Positions 6,855-15,604 of a DNA stretch of 64,000 nucleotides are shown in pieces. Below the pieces are notes generated by a model. It saw nothing but the letters and a program-made list of their open reading frames with translations, did not search any database and had not been told where the DNA came from. Source of the DNA: Pseudomonas entomophila. GTDB lineage: Bacteria > Pseudomonadota > Gammaproteobacteria > Pseudomonadales > Pseudomonadaceae. The stretch covers positions 104,549-168,548 of the forward strand of contig NZ_JARPQB010000002.1 of assembly GCF_029478665.1 (NCBI RefSeq), written 5' to 3'. Each line of letters starts with the position of its first letter. The first letter of the stretch is position 1. Position numbers and translations under genes: made by a program.

Positions 6855-8032
6855 ATATCTTTTATCTTTACTCTGGAACGGAAAACACCACGACCATCTC
6901 GTTGGTTGATCGCAAGGGTTATGTTGTTATTGAAAAAGCTATTCATCAGTTCGTCAGCGAATATTCAGCGGCGCGCGGCGAGTGCTGCGTCATCCTGATA
7001 GCCTCCGACCAACTCGCGGATGTAGAGCAGGTATTGGAAGCCCTCAAAAACCCGGGTTTGCTGGTGAGCACCCGCGCCGTGCTGCTCAGTGATGCCCCTG
7101 ACGTTTGCGCGCTGGGAGACTCGGTAAAATACGACGTACAAGATGTAATCTCGCCGCGTTCAACGCTCGCCGACATAGAAAAAGTCATAGAAAAAGCGAT
7201 TTTTGCCTTTACCACCCTGCAGTCCAAGCACAACATCAAAGAGTTCTACCTGGACAACAAGTTCAATGAAGTCTTCGACTGGTTTGAACAGTCGCGTTGG
7301 GAGTGGTCCGAAATCGGTGACTTTTCCGATATCGACCGTAGCCTGTTGACGGATGAAGACATTCAGTTGCTGCACGACGGTGCCGTGGTCGAACACACCA
7401 CCTTGCCGGGGTCGCATAACTTTCTCAATGAATGGCGCGATGAATTCGGCTTCTCCACCTGGTCGTTGATGTGGGGGGCGGAAGAGGCACGCCATGCGCT
7501 GGTCCAGGCAAAGTATCTCAAGCACCTGGGGATCGAGGTCAGGTCCAAGCACGCCATGTTTACCCGCAAGCCTTATGAAGTGGGTGACTACCCGTCGGCC
7601 ACCTTGATGATGAACGTGATTTCCGAATACCGCGCGGCCAACTATTACAGCCAGCGGGCACACCGCACCCAGGAGCCCACGCTGAAGAAAATCTGGCGGT
7701 TGTTGAGCAAAGATGAAGCACGCCATGCGAAAGCGTTTTATATCTTCTGCAAAGAACTCTGTGATGAAAACGATACCAACTTGTTGGAAGCGCTGAAGAT
7801 GGCCTATGTCTGGTTGATCGATGCCGACTACGGGGTCAAGCATCCGGCTGGACTGTTCTTCCCCAATGCCGACTCGCCGGATTCGGTCAAAACCATCGAG
7901 CAGGATGTTGTCGGCGACAACGACAACGAACGTGGCGATGCCTTTGTCTACCGGGCACTGCGCAACTTGACCGGCAACAAGGACATCATCGACACGCGCT
8001 CTTTGAAAAATGAAATTCGCGCCAGAATGTAG
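6851..8032 (+). CDS. Ferritin-like acyl-ACP desaturase with extra N-terminal receiver-like domain
   Basis: A 393-residue protein. Residues about 180-330 match soluble acyl-ACP (stearoyl-ACP type) desaturases. All expected di-iron ligands are visible: E181 in VEHTTLP, E212/H215 in WGAEEARHALVQAKYL, E259 in ISEYRAANYY, and E289/H292 in SKDEARHAKAF. The enzyme should introduce a double bond, or do related O2 chemistry, on an ACP-bound acyl chain using external electrons. Residues 1-120 are extra relative to the family and resemble a degenerate receiver fold (VILIASDQLADVEQVLEAL, RAVLLSDAP, DVISPRSTLADIEKVIEKA). The ATG at 6851 is preferred (AGGG 6-9 bases upstream). The 5' end is AT-rich compared with neighbours, suggesting acquisition. 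It heads a tightly packed gene set with its own ACP. Confidence 0.85.
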   Translation: MNIFYLYSGTENTTTISLVDRKGYVVIEKAIHQFVSEYSAARGECCVILIASDQLADVEQVLEALKNPGLLVSTRAVLLSDAPDVCALGDSVKYDVQDVISPRSTLADIEKVIEKAIFAFTTLQSKHNIKEFYLDNKFNEVFDWFEQSRWEWSEIGDFSDIDRSLLTDEDIQLLHDGAVVEHTTLPGSHNFLNEWRDEFGFSTWSLMWGAEEARHALVQAKYLKHLGIEVRSKHAMFTRKPYEVGDYPSATLMMNVISEYRAANYYSQRAHRTQEPTLKKIWRLLSKDEARHAKAFYIFCKELCDENDTNLLEALKMAYVWLIDADYGVKHPAGLFFPNADSPDSVKTIEQDVVGDNDNERGDAFVYRALRNLTGNKDIIDTRSLKNEIRARM

Positions 8033-8041
8033 GGCCTATCA

Positions 8042-8554
8042 ATGAGCGCAAGCCTGAATGAAACATGGGACAGTCGTTCGAACTGTTTCGGTTGCAGCGA
8101 AACCAATGATATCGGCCTGAAGCTCAGCTTCGACGATCACGCCACGCACGTCAGCACCCCTCTCCTGCTGGGTCGCGCCTATGAGTCTTACCCCGGCATT
8201 GTTCACGGCGGCATTGTCTCCACCGTGCTCGATGAATGCATGGGCAGAGCCATCATGGTGTTCACGGGAAAGATGGCCGTCACGATGGGGCTGCGTGTCA
8301 GGTTCATCGGCATCTGCGAGTCCGATCGCCCCTACCAGGCCAGCGGGCACATTCTCTCGACCGTGGGCAACATCATCAAGGCCGAGGCACGCATCGTGAC
8401 GGCCGACGGCCACTTGATCGCCATTGGCGAGGCGTCCTGGATGGTCATCGAAGCCGCCGATGCGTTGAGTGGAAAGAGCAAGGTCCCGCCTAGGACCTTG
8501 GGATACATAAAACAGGAGTTGGATAAAAATGGAGCATGTTGTGAACGAACTTGA
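8042..8554 (+). CDS. PaaI-like hotdog thioesterase
   Basis: A 170-residue hotdog protein. It has the N-terminal CFGCSETNDIGL signature (compare C-x-x-C-x-x-x-N-xx-GL) and the active-site helix GIVHGGIVSTVLDECMGRA. PaaI-type enzymes hydrolyse acyl thioesters. Here the ACP gene starts inside its last 26 bases, so it probably acts on acyl chains carried by that ACP, as a release or proofreading enzyme; this is inference. It starts 9 bp after the desaturase stop. Confidence 0.85.
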   Translation: MSASLNETWDSRSNCFGCSETNDIGLKLSFDDHATHVSTPLLLGRAYESYPGIVHGGIVSTVLDECMGRAIMVFTGKMAVTMGLRVRFIGICESDRPYQASGHILSTVGNIIKAEARIVTADGHLIAIGEASWMVIEAADALSGKSKVPPRTLGYIKQELDKNGACCERT

Positions 8555-8801
8555 ACTGGATATCTTCCAGATCATCACTCGGGTTGTCGGCCTCCAGGAC
8601 GATGGGGTTTCGAAGGAAACCAGCATCCGCGGGCTGGGCATCACCTCGATGAAAATCGTCGAAATGATCCTGCTCATCGAGAAGAAGTACGGCATCGAAC
8701 TGCCTGACGATGCCACCTACACCATTGACACAGCGTCCCAACTCGTGGATTGCGTCCGCCAACTGATCAACGAGAAAAACGCCCAGCCCGTCGAGGCTTG
8801 A
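8529..8801 (+). CDS. Dedicated acyl carrier protein
   Basis: A 90-residue four-helix carrier protein. The phosphopantetheine site reads LGITSMKIVEM, with Ser40 as the expected attachment residue. The usual D-S-L triplet is replaced by T-S-M, a divergent form seen in specialised carriers rather than in fatty-acid-synthase AcpP. Acidic helix II (EMILLIEKKYGIELPDD) follows. It overlaps the thioesterase by 26 bp and precedes the acyl-AMP ligase by 72 bp. It probably carries the acyl chain between ligase, desaturase and thioesterases. Confidence 0.88.
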   Translation: MEHVVNELELDIFQIITRVVGLQDDGVSKETSIRGLGITSMKIVEMILLIEKKYGIELPDDATYTIDTASQLVDCVRQLINEKNAQPVEA

Positions 8802-8873
8802 GCCACGCCAAACGTGTCTGGTCACGTCGGCCGATGCGACCAGACGCAGGCGCGTGATCGATCAAGGAATGAT

Positions 8874-10547
8874 ATGAAAACAATTCTAGAGGCCTTGGCG
8901 GTTGCCGCCGCGCTTCCTGGCGGCCGTGGTTTCCACGCTCTGAAAAATGGCAAGGTGAGCGCCAGCCTGAGCTATGCCGAACTGCAACAGCGTGCTGAGA
9001 AAAGAGGCGCTCAACTGCGCCGCGAGCTCGAATTGGGCGAGCGTGTGGGGCTGATCTTTTTCAACGAAACAGACTTCATCGAGCTGTTTTTCTCGATCAT
9101 GATCGCAGGCGCGGTGCCGGTCCCGATCGCCCCGCCGCAACCGTTCTCGCCGCTCAATGGGTTCTACAGGCGTGTTGGCTTGATTGCGCGTCAGTCATCG
9201 ATCAAACGCTTTTTCGTGTCGACCTCCATCAGCGAGGACGTTCGCGAGACCTTGGGCGTTGACACCGCCTCCGTCGTCCAGACGATTGACGAGCACAACG
9301 TTGCCGTGACATGCGGAGAGCCGATCCCCTGCGATCACTCCGAGACCCGTTGCGAGGTCGCACTGGTCCAATACACCTCAGGCAGCACGTCGGACCCCAA
9401 AGGGGTGGTCGTGTCGCACAGCAACCTCATCCTGAACGTGCTCGCCATGCGCGAATCGTTCGCCATGAGCCCGACGTCCTCTGGCGTGACATGGCTGCCC
9501 TTCTTTCATGACATGGGCTTGATCGGCGGGTTGTTGCTGCCGATCGCCTCCGGGTCGGACGCATACATCATGCGAACCGCTGAATTCATAAAGTCCCCCC
9601 TGTTGTGGTTGAAAGCCATCTCTGATTTCTCGTTGGAAATTTCCCCGGCCCCCAACTTCGCCTACCGATACTGCCTCGAACGTCATGACCCTCAAGCGCC
9701 CTTGCAGCTGGATCTGAGCAGATGGCGCTCGGCAACCAGCGGCGCGGAGCCCATCAATCCGGGTGTCATGCGTGCGTTTTCGCAAGTGTTCGAGCCCCAT
9801 GGTTTCAACCCCGCCGCGATCATGCCGTTGTATGGCATGGCGGAAGCCACCTTGGGCGCCACGTTTTCAACGCTGGGGCAAGGTATGCGAAGCGTCTTCG
9901 TAGACCGCGATGCCTTGCGCCAGGGCAACGTCTCGGTCGTCGCCGAAGGTGCCCCTGGCGCCAAGGAGGTTGTCTGCTGTGGCACACCTATCAGGCACGT
10001 TGCCGTGGCCATCCATGCCGAAGGGTCAGCCCCGTCGGCTACCCCCCTGCTGCTCGGTGAGATTGCCCTCAAAGGCGAATCGGTATGCAGTGCCTACGAC
10101 AACGATCCCGCCAATACCGCAAGCATGCTCAGGGATGGCTGGTTCATGACCGGAGACGTGGGCTTCCTGTACAACGACAACCTCTATGTCGTAGGCCGGA
10201 ACAAAGAAGTCATCATCATCCATGGTTCGAACTATTTCGCCAACGACATCGAAAGCTGCTGTGCCGAGGCCCCGGGCGTTCGCGGCGTGGCCGCCATTGC
10301 GCTGGTCGACTCGGACGAGGAAGGCTGCGCCCTGCTCGTGGTGCCAGCCAAAGGCACGGACCCGGCATACCTGGCCACCACCCTGCGACGCAAGATAAGT
10401 GGCGAGTTGGGCATCAATGTCCGCGACATCCAGTTCATCCAGGCCAGCCACCTGCTCAAGACCACGAGTGGCAAGATCGACCGCGCCAGGATGAAAGCTT
10501 TCTACATCGACACCTTCCTGACACCCATGGAGACTGCCGCGCCATGA
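8874..10547 (+). CDS. Fatty acyl-AMP ligase (adenylate-forming enzyme)
   Basis: A 557-residue member of the ANL superfamily. The P-loop motif YTSGSTSDPKGVVVSH begins at residue 167. LPFFHDMGLIGG and YGMAEATLG follow, then GWFMTGDVG, VVGRNKEVIIIHGSNYFANDIE and the C-terminal lysine motif TTSGKIDRARM. The HDMGL and GSNYFANDIE forms are typical of fatty acyl-AMP ligases, which adenylate a free fatty acid and pass it to an ACP rather than CoA. An AAGGA site lies 5 bases before the ATG at 8874. The adjacent ACP is the probable acceptor. The subgroup call rests on motif form and context. Confidence 0.88.
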   Translation: MKTILEALAVAAALPGGRGFHALKNGKVSASLSYAELQQRAEKRGAQLRRELELGERVGLIFFNETDFIELFFSIMIAGAVPVPIAPPQPFSPLNGFYRRVGLIARQSSIKRFFVSTSISEDVRETLGVDTASVVQTIDEHNVAVTCGEPIPCDHSETRCEVALVQYTSGSTSDPKGVVVSHSNLILNVLAMRESFAMSPTSSGVTWLPFFHDMGLIGGLLLPIASGSDAYIMRTAEFIKSPLLWLKAISDFSLEISPAPNFAYRYCLERHDPQAPLQLDLSRWRSATSGAEPINPGVMRAFSQVFEPHGFNPAAIMPLYGMAEATLGATFSTLGQGMRSVFVDRDALRQGNVSVVAEGAPGAKEVVCCGTPIRHVAVAIHAEGSAPSATPLLLGEIALKGESVCSAYDNDPANTASMLRDGWFMTGDVGFLYNDNLYVVGRNKEVIIIHGSNYFANDIESCCAEAPGVRGVAAIALVDSDEEGCALLVVPAKGTDPAYLATTLRRKISGELGINVRDIQFIQASHLLKTTSGKIDRARMKAFYIDTFLTPMETAAP

Positions 10548-11077
10548 ACCTGTTCTTTCGCTTGCTGTGCCTGTTGCTGGTGGCGCTGTTGTCGCGTGGG
10601 AAAAAAGCGGAAAGCTATCGTCAGCCATCGACCCTTCGGCTGACCGTCGCTGCGCTGGATATCGATTTGAACATGCACATCAACAATGGCCGCTACCTCT
10701 CCTTGGCCGACCTGGGCAGAATCCAGTTCTTGCACAAGACAGGCGTGCTGCCAGGTATCCTGAAAAACCGCTGGATGCCCTTGGTGGGGAGTGTCGACAT
10801 TGACTACAAGAAGTCGATCAAGCTGTTCCAGCGCTTCCATATCAAGACTGAACTGATGTACTGGGACGAGAAATGGTTTTATTTCCAGCACACATTCATC
10901 GTCAACGGCACGATTTCGGCGGTGGCAAACGTCAAATCGCTGCTGATCGACCGTTCACGCAAGACCGTGCCGCCAGCTGCGGTCTTTGCGCTGCTGGGCG
11001 ACATCCCCACCCCACCCGAACTGCCCGAGAGCATTGCCGGCTGGGTGGCGGCCAAGGCCCCACGCCCTACCGCTTGA
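10544..11077 (+). CDS. Membrane-anchored hotdog thioesterase-like protein (THEM6/4HBT_2-like)
   Basis: A 177-residue protein that starts with a hydrophobic helix (FFRLLCLLLVALLS) and then a hotdog domain. The DIDLNMHINNGRYLSLADLGR motif is characteristic of the THEM6/thioesterase-like group. Its ATG overlaps the ligase stop (ATGA, 10544-10547), making it the last coupled gene of the acyl-carrier cluster. The N-terminal helix could tether it to the inner membrane and place product release at the bilayer (inference). Whether it is an active thioesterase is not decidable by eye, since many members lack the canonical catalytic acid. Confidence 0.78.
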   Translation: MNLFFRLLCLLLVALLSRGKKAESYRQPSTLRLTVAALDIDLNMHINNGRYLSLADLGRIQFLHKTGVLPGILKNRWMPLVGSVDIDYKKSIKLFQRFHIKTELMYWDEKWFYFQHTFIVNGTISAVANVKSLLIDRSRKTVPPAAVFALLGDIPTPPELPESIAGWVAAKAPRPTA

Positions 11078-11277
11078 GCCCGGCCAGGCGCGGGACGCTT
11101 CACGTACATGCGGCCATGCGTACTGGCTACCTGGAAAACCTGTCCATCGATTCACTCGGCTGCTGAATCTTTGACGAGTGCCTTGTATCCTTGCCTGATT
11201 CGGAAAATAGCCTTGTGCCATGGCCATCAGGCAATGGCTGCCGCCACTGGCACTTAGACTTCCCTCCAGGTACTGAC

Positions 11278-12804
11278 GTGAAGCGTGACATCCACCTTGT
11301 GTTCCTCCTGTTATTGGTCATCGCCTGTTCGCTGGCATCATTGACACTGTGGAAGGTGGTGGCTTCACGGGAACGGGCGCTGGAGGACATCAACACCCAC
11401 AGCCTCAACTTGACCCAGGCCCTGGCTACCTATTCCGAAGGTATCGTCAAGCAAAGCTCGATGATCCTCCTCGGCCTGGTCGAGCGCCTGGAGACGGAGG
11501 GCAGCGGAGTGGTCCAGATCGAGCGCCTGAGCCAGTTGGTCAGCCGCCAGCAGCCCCTGATGCCGCAGATGAGCGGTGTCACCATCTACGACAGGGACGG
11601 TCGCTGGCTGATGTCCTCCAACCGGCCAATCCCGGCAGGCGCCAACAGCAGCGACCGCGCCTATTTCATCCATCACCGCGACGACCCGTCCCCCGAGCCC
11701 TTCATCGGCCCGCCGATCCGCAGCCGCTCCAACCAGGAGTGGGTGATCACCGTCAGCCGTCGGTTCAATGGCCCGGACGGCGAATTTGCCGGCGTGGTGG
11801 CGGTGACCCTGGGGATCGAGAACTTCCTGCGCCTGTTCGGCAAGATCGACGTGGGCCAGGACGGCGCGATCGGCCTGTCGCATACCGACGGTTCGCTGCT
11901 GGTGCGTTACCCGTTCCGCGAGCAGGACATGGGCCGCAATTTCTCCAAGTCGCCGATCTATGCCAAGTACCTGGTCGATCAGTCGGTGGGCACCGCGTCG
12001 TTCACCTCCAGCCTGGACGGCGTGGAGCGGTTGTACGCCTTTCGCAAGAGCGACAGGCTGCCGCTGCTGACCACGGTGGCCCTGGGCAAGCGCGAGGCGC
12101 TGGCGGCCTGGCGGCTGGAGGCGTTGCTGTCGCTGCTGGTGGTCGCCGGCCTGCTGGCCCTGACCGGGGTCATCGGCTGGATGCTGATCCGCGCTATCCG
12201 CCGGCGCATCACAGTGCAGGATCAGTTGCGGGAGGCGCAACAACAGTTGCTCGTCAGCAACCAGCAGCTCGAACGCCTGGCGATGAACGATGCGCTGACG
12301 GGCCTGGCCAACCGGCGCCGCTTCGACGAAACGCTGGCCCTGGAGGCCCGTCGGGCCCAGAGGGACGACACATCGCTGGCCTTGCTGATGGTCGATATCG
12401 ACCACTTCAAGCGCTACAACGACACCTATGGCCACCCTGCCGGTGATGCCTGCCTGCAACGGGTCGCCCAGGTGCTGGCGGCGTGCATCCGCCGCCCTAC
12501 CGACCTGCTGGCCCGCTACGGTGGCGAGGAAATGGCCGTGATCCTGCCCAACACCGACAGTGTCGGCGCGGCGGTGGTCGCGCAGCAGATGCTCGCTCGG
12601 TTGGCGCTTGAAGCGATCGTTCATCAGGGCAGCCCCTTCGCGCGGGTCACGGTGAGTATCGGTGTGGTCAGCGTTCCGGGGCCTGCACTGGATGGCTGGC
12701 AATCGTTGCTCGGCTCGGCGGACCAGGCGCTCTACCGCGCCAAGGAAGCGGGGCGCAATCGCTTGCAGATCGGCGAGTGCAGGCCCGTTGGCGCAAATCA
12801 ATGA
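11278..12804 (+). CDS. Membrane diguanylate cyclase with periplasmic dCACHE-type sensor
   Basis: A 508-residue protein from the GTG at 11278. It has an N-terminal membrane helix (HLVFLLLLVIACSLASLTLW), a periplasmic dCACHE-like sensor to about residue 280, a second helix (LLSLLVVAGLLALTGVIGWM), a short coiled linker and a GGDEF domain. The active site is GGEEM (residues 415-419). The inhibitory site RPTD (406-409) sits exactly five residues before it, so the enzyme should be catalytically competent and feedback-inhibited by c-di-GMP. The ligand sensed is unknown. A TTG at 11191 would extend the protein, but the GTG places the membrane helix at the terminus. Confidence 0.9.
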   Translation: MKRDIHLVFLLLLVIACSLASLTLWKVVASRERALEDINTHSLNLTQALATYSEGIVKQSSMILLGLVERLETEGSGVVQIERLSQLVSRQQPLMPQMSGVTIYDRDGRWLMSSNRPIPAGANSSDRAYFIHHRDDPSPEPFIGPPIRSRSNQEWVITVSRRFNGPDGEFAGVVAVTLGIENFLRLFGKIDVGQDGAIGLSHTDGSLLVRYPFREQDMGRNFSKSPIYAKYLVDQSVGTASFTSSLDGVERLYAFRKSDRLPLLTTVALGKREALAAWRLEALLSLLVVAGLLALTGVIGWMLIRAIRRRITVQDQLREAQQQLLVSNQQLERLAMNDALTGLANRRRFDETLALEARRAQRDDTSLALLMVDIDHFKRYNDTYGHPAGDACLQRVAQVLAACIRRPTDLLARYGGEEMAVILPNTDSVGAAVVAQQMLARLALEAIVHQGSPFARVTVSIGVVSVPGPALDGWQSLLGSADQALYRAKEAGRNRLQIGECRPVGANQ

Positions 12805-12827
12805 CACGGTCACCGCAGAGCGGCGCC

Positions 12828-13850
12828 TCAGGCGGCCGGCTCGACCTGGGGGCCTGGCACATTCGTCCCCACGCCTTCAGGCAAGTACGGACGAATCTCC
12901 TCCAGTTCGTCGCTGCCCAGCCGTACCTGCATGGCCGCCAACAACCCCTCCACTTGCGCCGGACGCCGGGCACCGACGATAGCGCCCGTCACCACCGGCG
13001 CCCGCAGTACCCAGGCGATGGCCACCGCCGCGGCACTCACGCCGTGCCGCGCACCGATCTGCGCCAGGACCTCTACCAACGCCAGGTTCTTGCTCAGGCG
13101 AGGCTCCTGGAAGTCCGCGCTGCGTGATTTGCGCCAGTCATCCGCGGGCAACTGTGCAATCCGCTCGCGCGTCATGCTCCCGGCCAGCAGTCCGGACTGG
13201 AGGGTGGAATAGGCGATGACACCGATCCTGGCGGCCTCGCAATACGGCAGGATCTGTCCTTCGACATCGCGCATGAGCGCCGAGTACGGCGGCTGCAGGC
13301 AAGCGATCTCGGTCACCGCCTGGGCCCGTTCGAGTTGTGCGACATCGAAATTCGACACCCCGATCGCGCGAATCTTGCCCTGCTCTTTTGCCTTGGCCAA
13401 GGTGGCCAGGCCTGCCTCGATACCCTCACTGCTGCCGCCCGGCGGAAATGCCGGCCAGTGGATCTGGTAGAGATCGATCACCTCGACCGCCAGCCGCCGA
13501 AGGCTGTCCTCGATTTCTGTCATCAGTGATCGCGGTGCAAGCGAGTGGGAAATCTCACCGGTCGCACGGTCCCACACCAGGCTGCCCTTGGTAAACACCA
13601 GCGGGCGGCGCGAGCCCGGCAGCTTGCGCAGCAACTGCCCGACCACAGCCTCGGCATGGCCCAGCCCGTACACCGCCGCGGTGTCGATCCAGTTCACGCC
13701 CCGCGCCACCGCATGCTCCAGCGCCGCCAGGCTATCGGCGTCATCCTGCGCGCCCCAGCTGTACGCCCAGCCCTGCCCGGCCATGGCCCACGTTCCCATC
13801 CCGATGGGCGAAACCCACAAATCAGAGGTCCCCAGACGCTTCTTCTGCAT
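12828..13850 (-). CDS. Aldo/keto reductase
   Basis: A 340-residue cytosolic NADPH-dependent aldo/keto reductase. It begins MQKKRLGTSDLWVSPIGMGT and contains NWIDTAAVYGLGHAE (Asp and catalytic Tyr), a Lys in VFTKGSLVW, and YQIHWPAFPPGG with the conserved His. The start at 13850 is chosen because GAGGTGG lies 4-10 bases upstream; the GTG at 13856 would overlap that site. It is divergent from a LysR regulator 92 bp away, the usual arrangement for an inducible reductase. Substrate is unknown; this branch resembles general stress-type AKRs. Confidence 0.92.
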   Translation of the reverse strand: MQKKRLGTSDLWVSPIGMGTWAMAGQGWAYSWGAQDDADSLAALEHAVARGVNWIDTAAVYGLGHAEAVVGQLLRKLPGSRRPLVFTKGSLVWDRATGEISHSLAPRSLMTEIEDSLRRLAVEVIDLYQIHWPAFPPGGSSEGIEAGLATLAKAKEQGKIRAIGVSNFDVAQLERAQAVTEIACLQPPYSALMRDVEGQILPYCEAARIGVIAYSTLQSGLLAGSMTRERIAQLPADDWRKSRSADFQEPRLSKNLALVEVLAQIGARHGVSAAAVAIAWVLRAPVVTGAIVGARRPAQVEGLLAAMQVRLGSDELEEIRPYLPEGVGTNVPGPQVEPAA

Positions 13851-13879
13851 AACCACCTCGTTTCAATGAAGGTACACAG

Positions 13880-13905
13880 TATCGAGGCGCCCAATACCAA
13901 CGATA
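13880..13905. promoter_or_regulatory. Candidate LysR-type operator between divergent genes
   Basis: TATCG (13880-13884) and CGATA (13901-13905) form an inverted pair in the short divergent gap. LysR regulators usually bind such interrupted dyads beside the gene they control. Five-base arms are short, so support is modest. Confidence 0.3.
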
Positions 13906-13942
13906 AGATAGGCAATCCAACACGAACTACTGAAGCAGGCTC

Positions 13943-14842
13943 ATGAAAACACACTGCGACCTTTCCGAACTCGACGCTTTCGCGGCGGTCGCCCGACACC
14001 GCAGTTTTCGCAAGGCGGCGGATGAACGAGGTGTGTCGCCGTCGGCCCTGAGCCACGCCATGCGGGCCCTGGAACAACGCCTGGGGGTGCGCCTGCTCAA
14101 CCGCACCACGCGCAGTGTGACGCCCACGCAAGCCGGGGACGAACTGCTGGCCACGCTGCAGCCCGCCTTGGCGGACGTCGTTGCCGCGCTGCAGAAGCTG
14201 ACAGCCCGTCAGCAGGTCCCCACCGGCAATCTGCGGCTGAACGTCTCGCGCGCTGCCGCACGCCTCGTCATCGGGCCTTTGCTGGCCCCGTTCATGGCGG
14301 CTTACCCGCGTATCAACGTGGAACTGGTCGCCGACGATGGGCTGGCCGACATCGTGGCCGAAGGGTTCGATGCGGGGGTGCGCTTTGGTGAAAGCCTTGC
14401 CGGCGACATGATTGCCGTTCCGATCGGTCCCCCCCAGGTCTTCGTCACCGTGGCCGCGCCCGGGTATCTCGAGGCCCATGGTGTGCCACGGTCACCGCGC
14501 GACTTGCTTGAGCACCGCTGTATCGGCAGGCGTTTTCCCAGCGGCAAGCTCTACGCCTGGGAGTACCTGGCCAACGGGCAACCCACACGCCTGGCAGTGC
14601 CGGGAACATTGGTGCTGGAAGATGACGGGCTGATGGTCCAGGCAGCGAAGGATGGCGCAGGGATTGCCTATGTGTATGAGCAGTTGGCCAGGGAAGACCT
14701 GGCCCTTGGGCCGTTGCGGGAAATCCTCGCCGACTGCAAAGCCCTGCCCAGCCGGTTCTTCATCTACTACGCCAGCCGGCGCCACGTGCCGCCAGCGCTC
14801 CAGGCATTCATCGCGTTCGCGCGTGAGCGCACTGCGCCATGA
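13943..14842 (+). CDS. LysR-family transcriptional regulator
   Basis: A 299-residue LysR regulator. The N-terminal helix-turn-helix is SFRKAADERGVSPSALSHAMRALEQRLGVRLLNRTTRSV, split over residues about 18-58 as usual. A periplasmic-binding-like effector domain follows (GNLRLNVSRAAARLVIGPLL onward). It is transcribed away from the aldo/keto reductase and likely controls it and itself. The effector is unknown. Confidence 0.93.
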   Translation: MKTHCDLSELDAFAAVARHRSFRKAADERGVSPSALSHAMRALEQRLGVRLLNRTTRSVTPTQAGDELLATLQPALADVVAALQKLTARQQVPTGNLRLNVSRAAARLVIGPLLAPFMAAYPRINVELVADDGLADIVAEGFDAGVRFGESLAGDMIAVPIGPPQVFVTVAAPGYLEAHGVPRSPRDLLEHRCIGRRFPSGKLYAWEYLANGQPTRLAVPGTLVLEDDGLMVQAAKDGAGIAYVYEQLAREDLALGPLREILADCKALPSRFFIYYASRRHVPPALQAFIAFARERTAP

Positions 14843-14872
14843 CCGCTCGCGCGTTGGCAACGAGGGGCCGGC

Positions 14873-15088
14873 TCACCCGACAACACCCGCGCGGTTCTTC
14901 AAGATGGCAATGACACCCTGGTCGGCACGCAGGTAGCCTTCGGCAGTCACGTGGTACTCCTGCAGCCGGGTGTTATCCCGAACCGATCCAGCGTATCGCT
15001 CGATCGCGCCGTCTGACGCGAATTCACTGGCTGAGTATCCGCCCCCCGGAACACGCCAATTGCCCCACCATTGAATGCGACAGGGTGA
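14873..15088 (-). pseudogene. Possible remnant of a coding sequence
   Basis: A 71-codon minus-strand frame without a start reads like real protein (for example IERYAGSVRDNTRLQEYHVT followed by AEGYLRADQGVIAILKNRAG) and ends in TGA at 14873. A stop lies directly upstream at 15089-15091. It could be the tail of a decayed gene in the gap between the LysR and glyoxalase-fold genes. No family could be named and chance cannot be excluded. Confidence 0.25.
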
Positions 15089-15130
15089 TCACGTACCCTG
15101 CGAAACGCCCGCAAGACGGCCACATTGCCC

Positions 15131-15604
15131 ATGGATGGAAGCATGTTCCCAAGAAGTAAGTTAGTTCCAGAACTGATCGTTACCGACCTTCAGAGAAGCT
15201 TGGCATTCTGGGTGTCTGATCTCGGTTTCCAAGTAGCCTATCGGCGCCCTGAGGAGGGCTTCGCCTACCTGGACCTAGGGGGTGCCCAGATCATGCTCGA
15301 ACAAGTCAATCTGCAAGATCAATGGATCACCGGGCGACTGGAAGCCCCCTTGGGCAGGGGTATCAACTTTCAGATCGATGTCGGCGAAGTCGCACCTGTC
15401 ATCGAGCGCCTGAACCGCCGTGGATGGCCACTGTTCCAGGCCTGCGAGGATGCCTGGTACAGGGCGGGGGCCGTCGAGGTAGGGCAGCGCCAGTTCCTGG
15501 TCCAGGACCCCGATGGGTACCTGCTCAGGCTTGCCGAACGACTCGGCGAACGCCCCCTGCCCCCTACAGCGCTCCCGTCGGATGCCGTCACTGCGCCGGC
15601 TTGA
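15131..15604 (+). CDS. Glyoxalase/bleomycin-resistance (VOC) fold protein
   Basis: A 157-residue VOC protein. It has the family opening LVPELIVTDLQRSLAFWVSDLGF, a central GRGINFQIDV and the C-terminal FLVQDPDGYLLRLAE. This pattern matches bleomycin-resistance-type ligand-binding proteins and related dioxygenases. It may be a sequestering resistance protein, but the ligand cannot be told. ATGs at 15131 and 15143 are both possible; the latter starts just before the conserved core. The 3' end overlaps the end of the convergent giant gene by 17 bp. Confidence 0.85.
   Translation: MDGSMFPRSKLVPELIVTDLQRSLAFWVSDLGFQVAYRRPEEGFAYLDLGGAQIMLEQVNLQDQWITGRLEAPLGRGINFQIDVGEVAPVIERLNRRGWPLFQACEDAWYRAGAVEVGQRQFLVQDPDGYLLRLAERLGERPLPPTALPSDAVTAPA

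Noticed and set aside
6851..8032. Considering the di-iron protein an AurF-type N-oxygenase or ribonucleotide reductase
   Set aside because: Order and spacing of EHTTLP, EEARH, SEYRA and DEARH fit acyl-ACP desaturases, and the genes around it are acyl-carrier genes.
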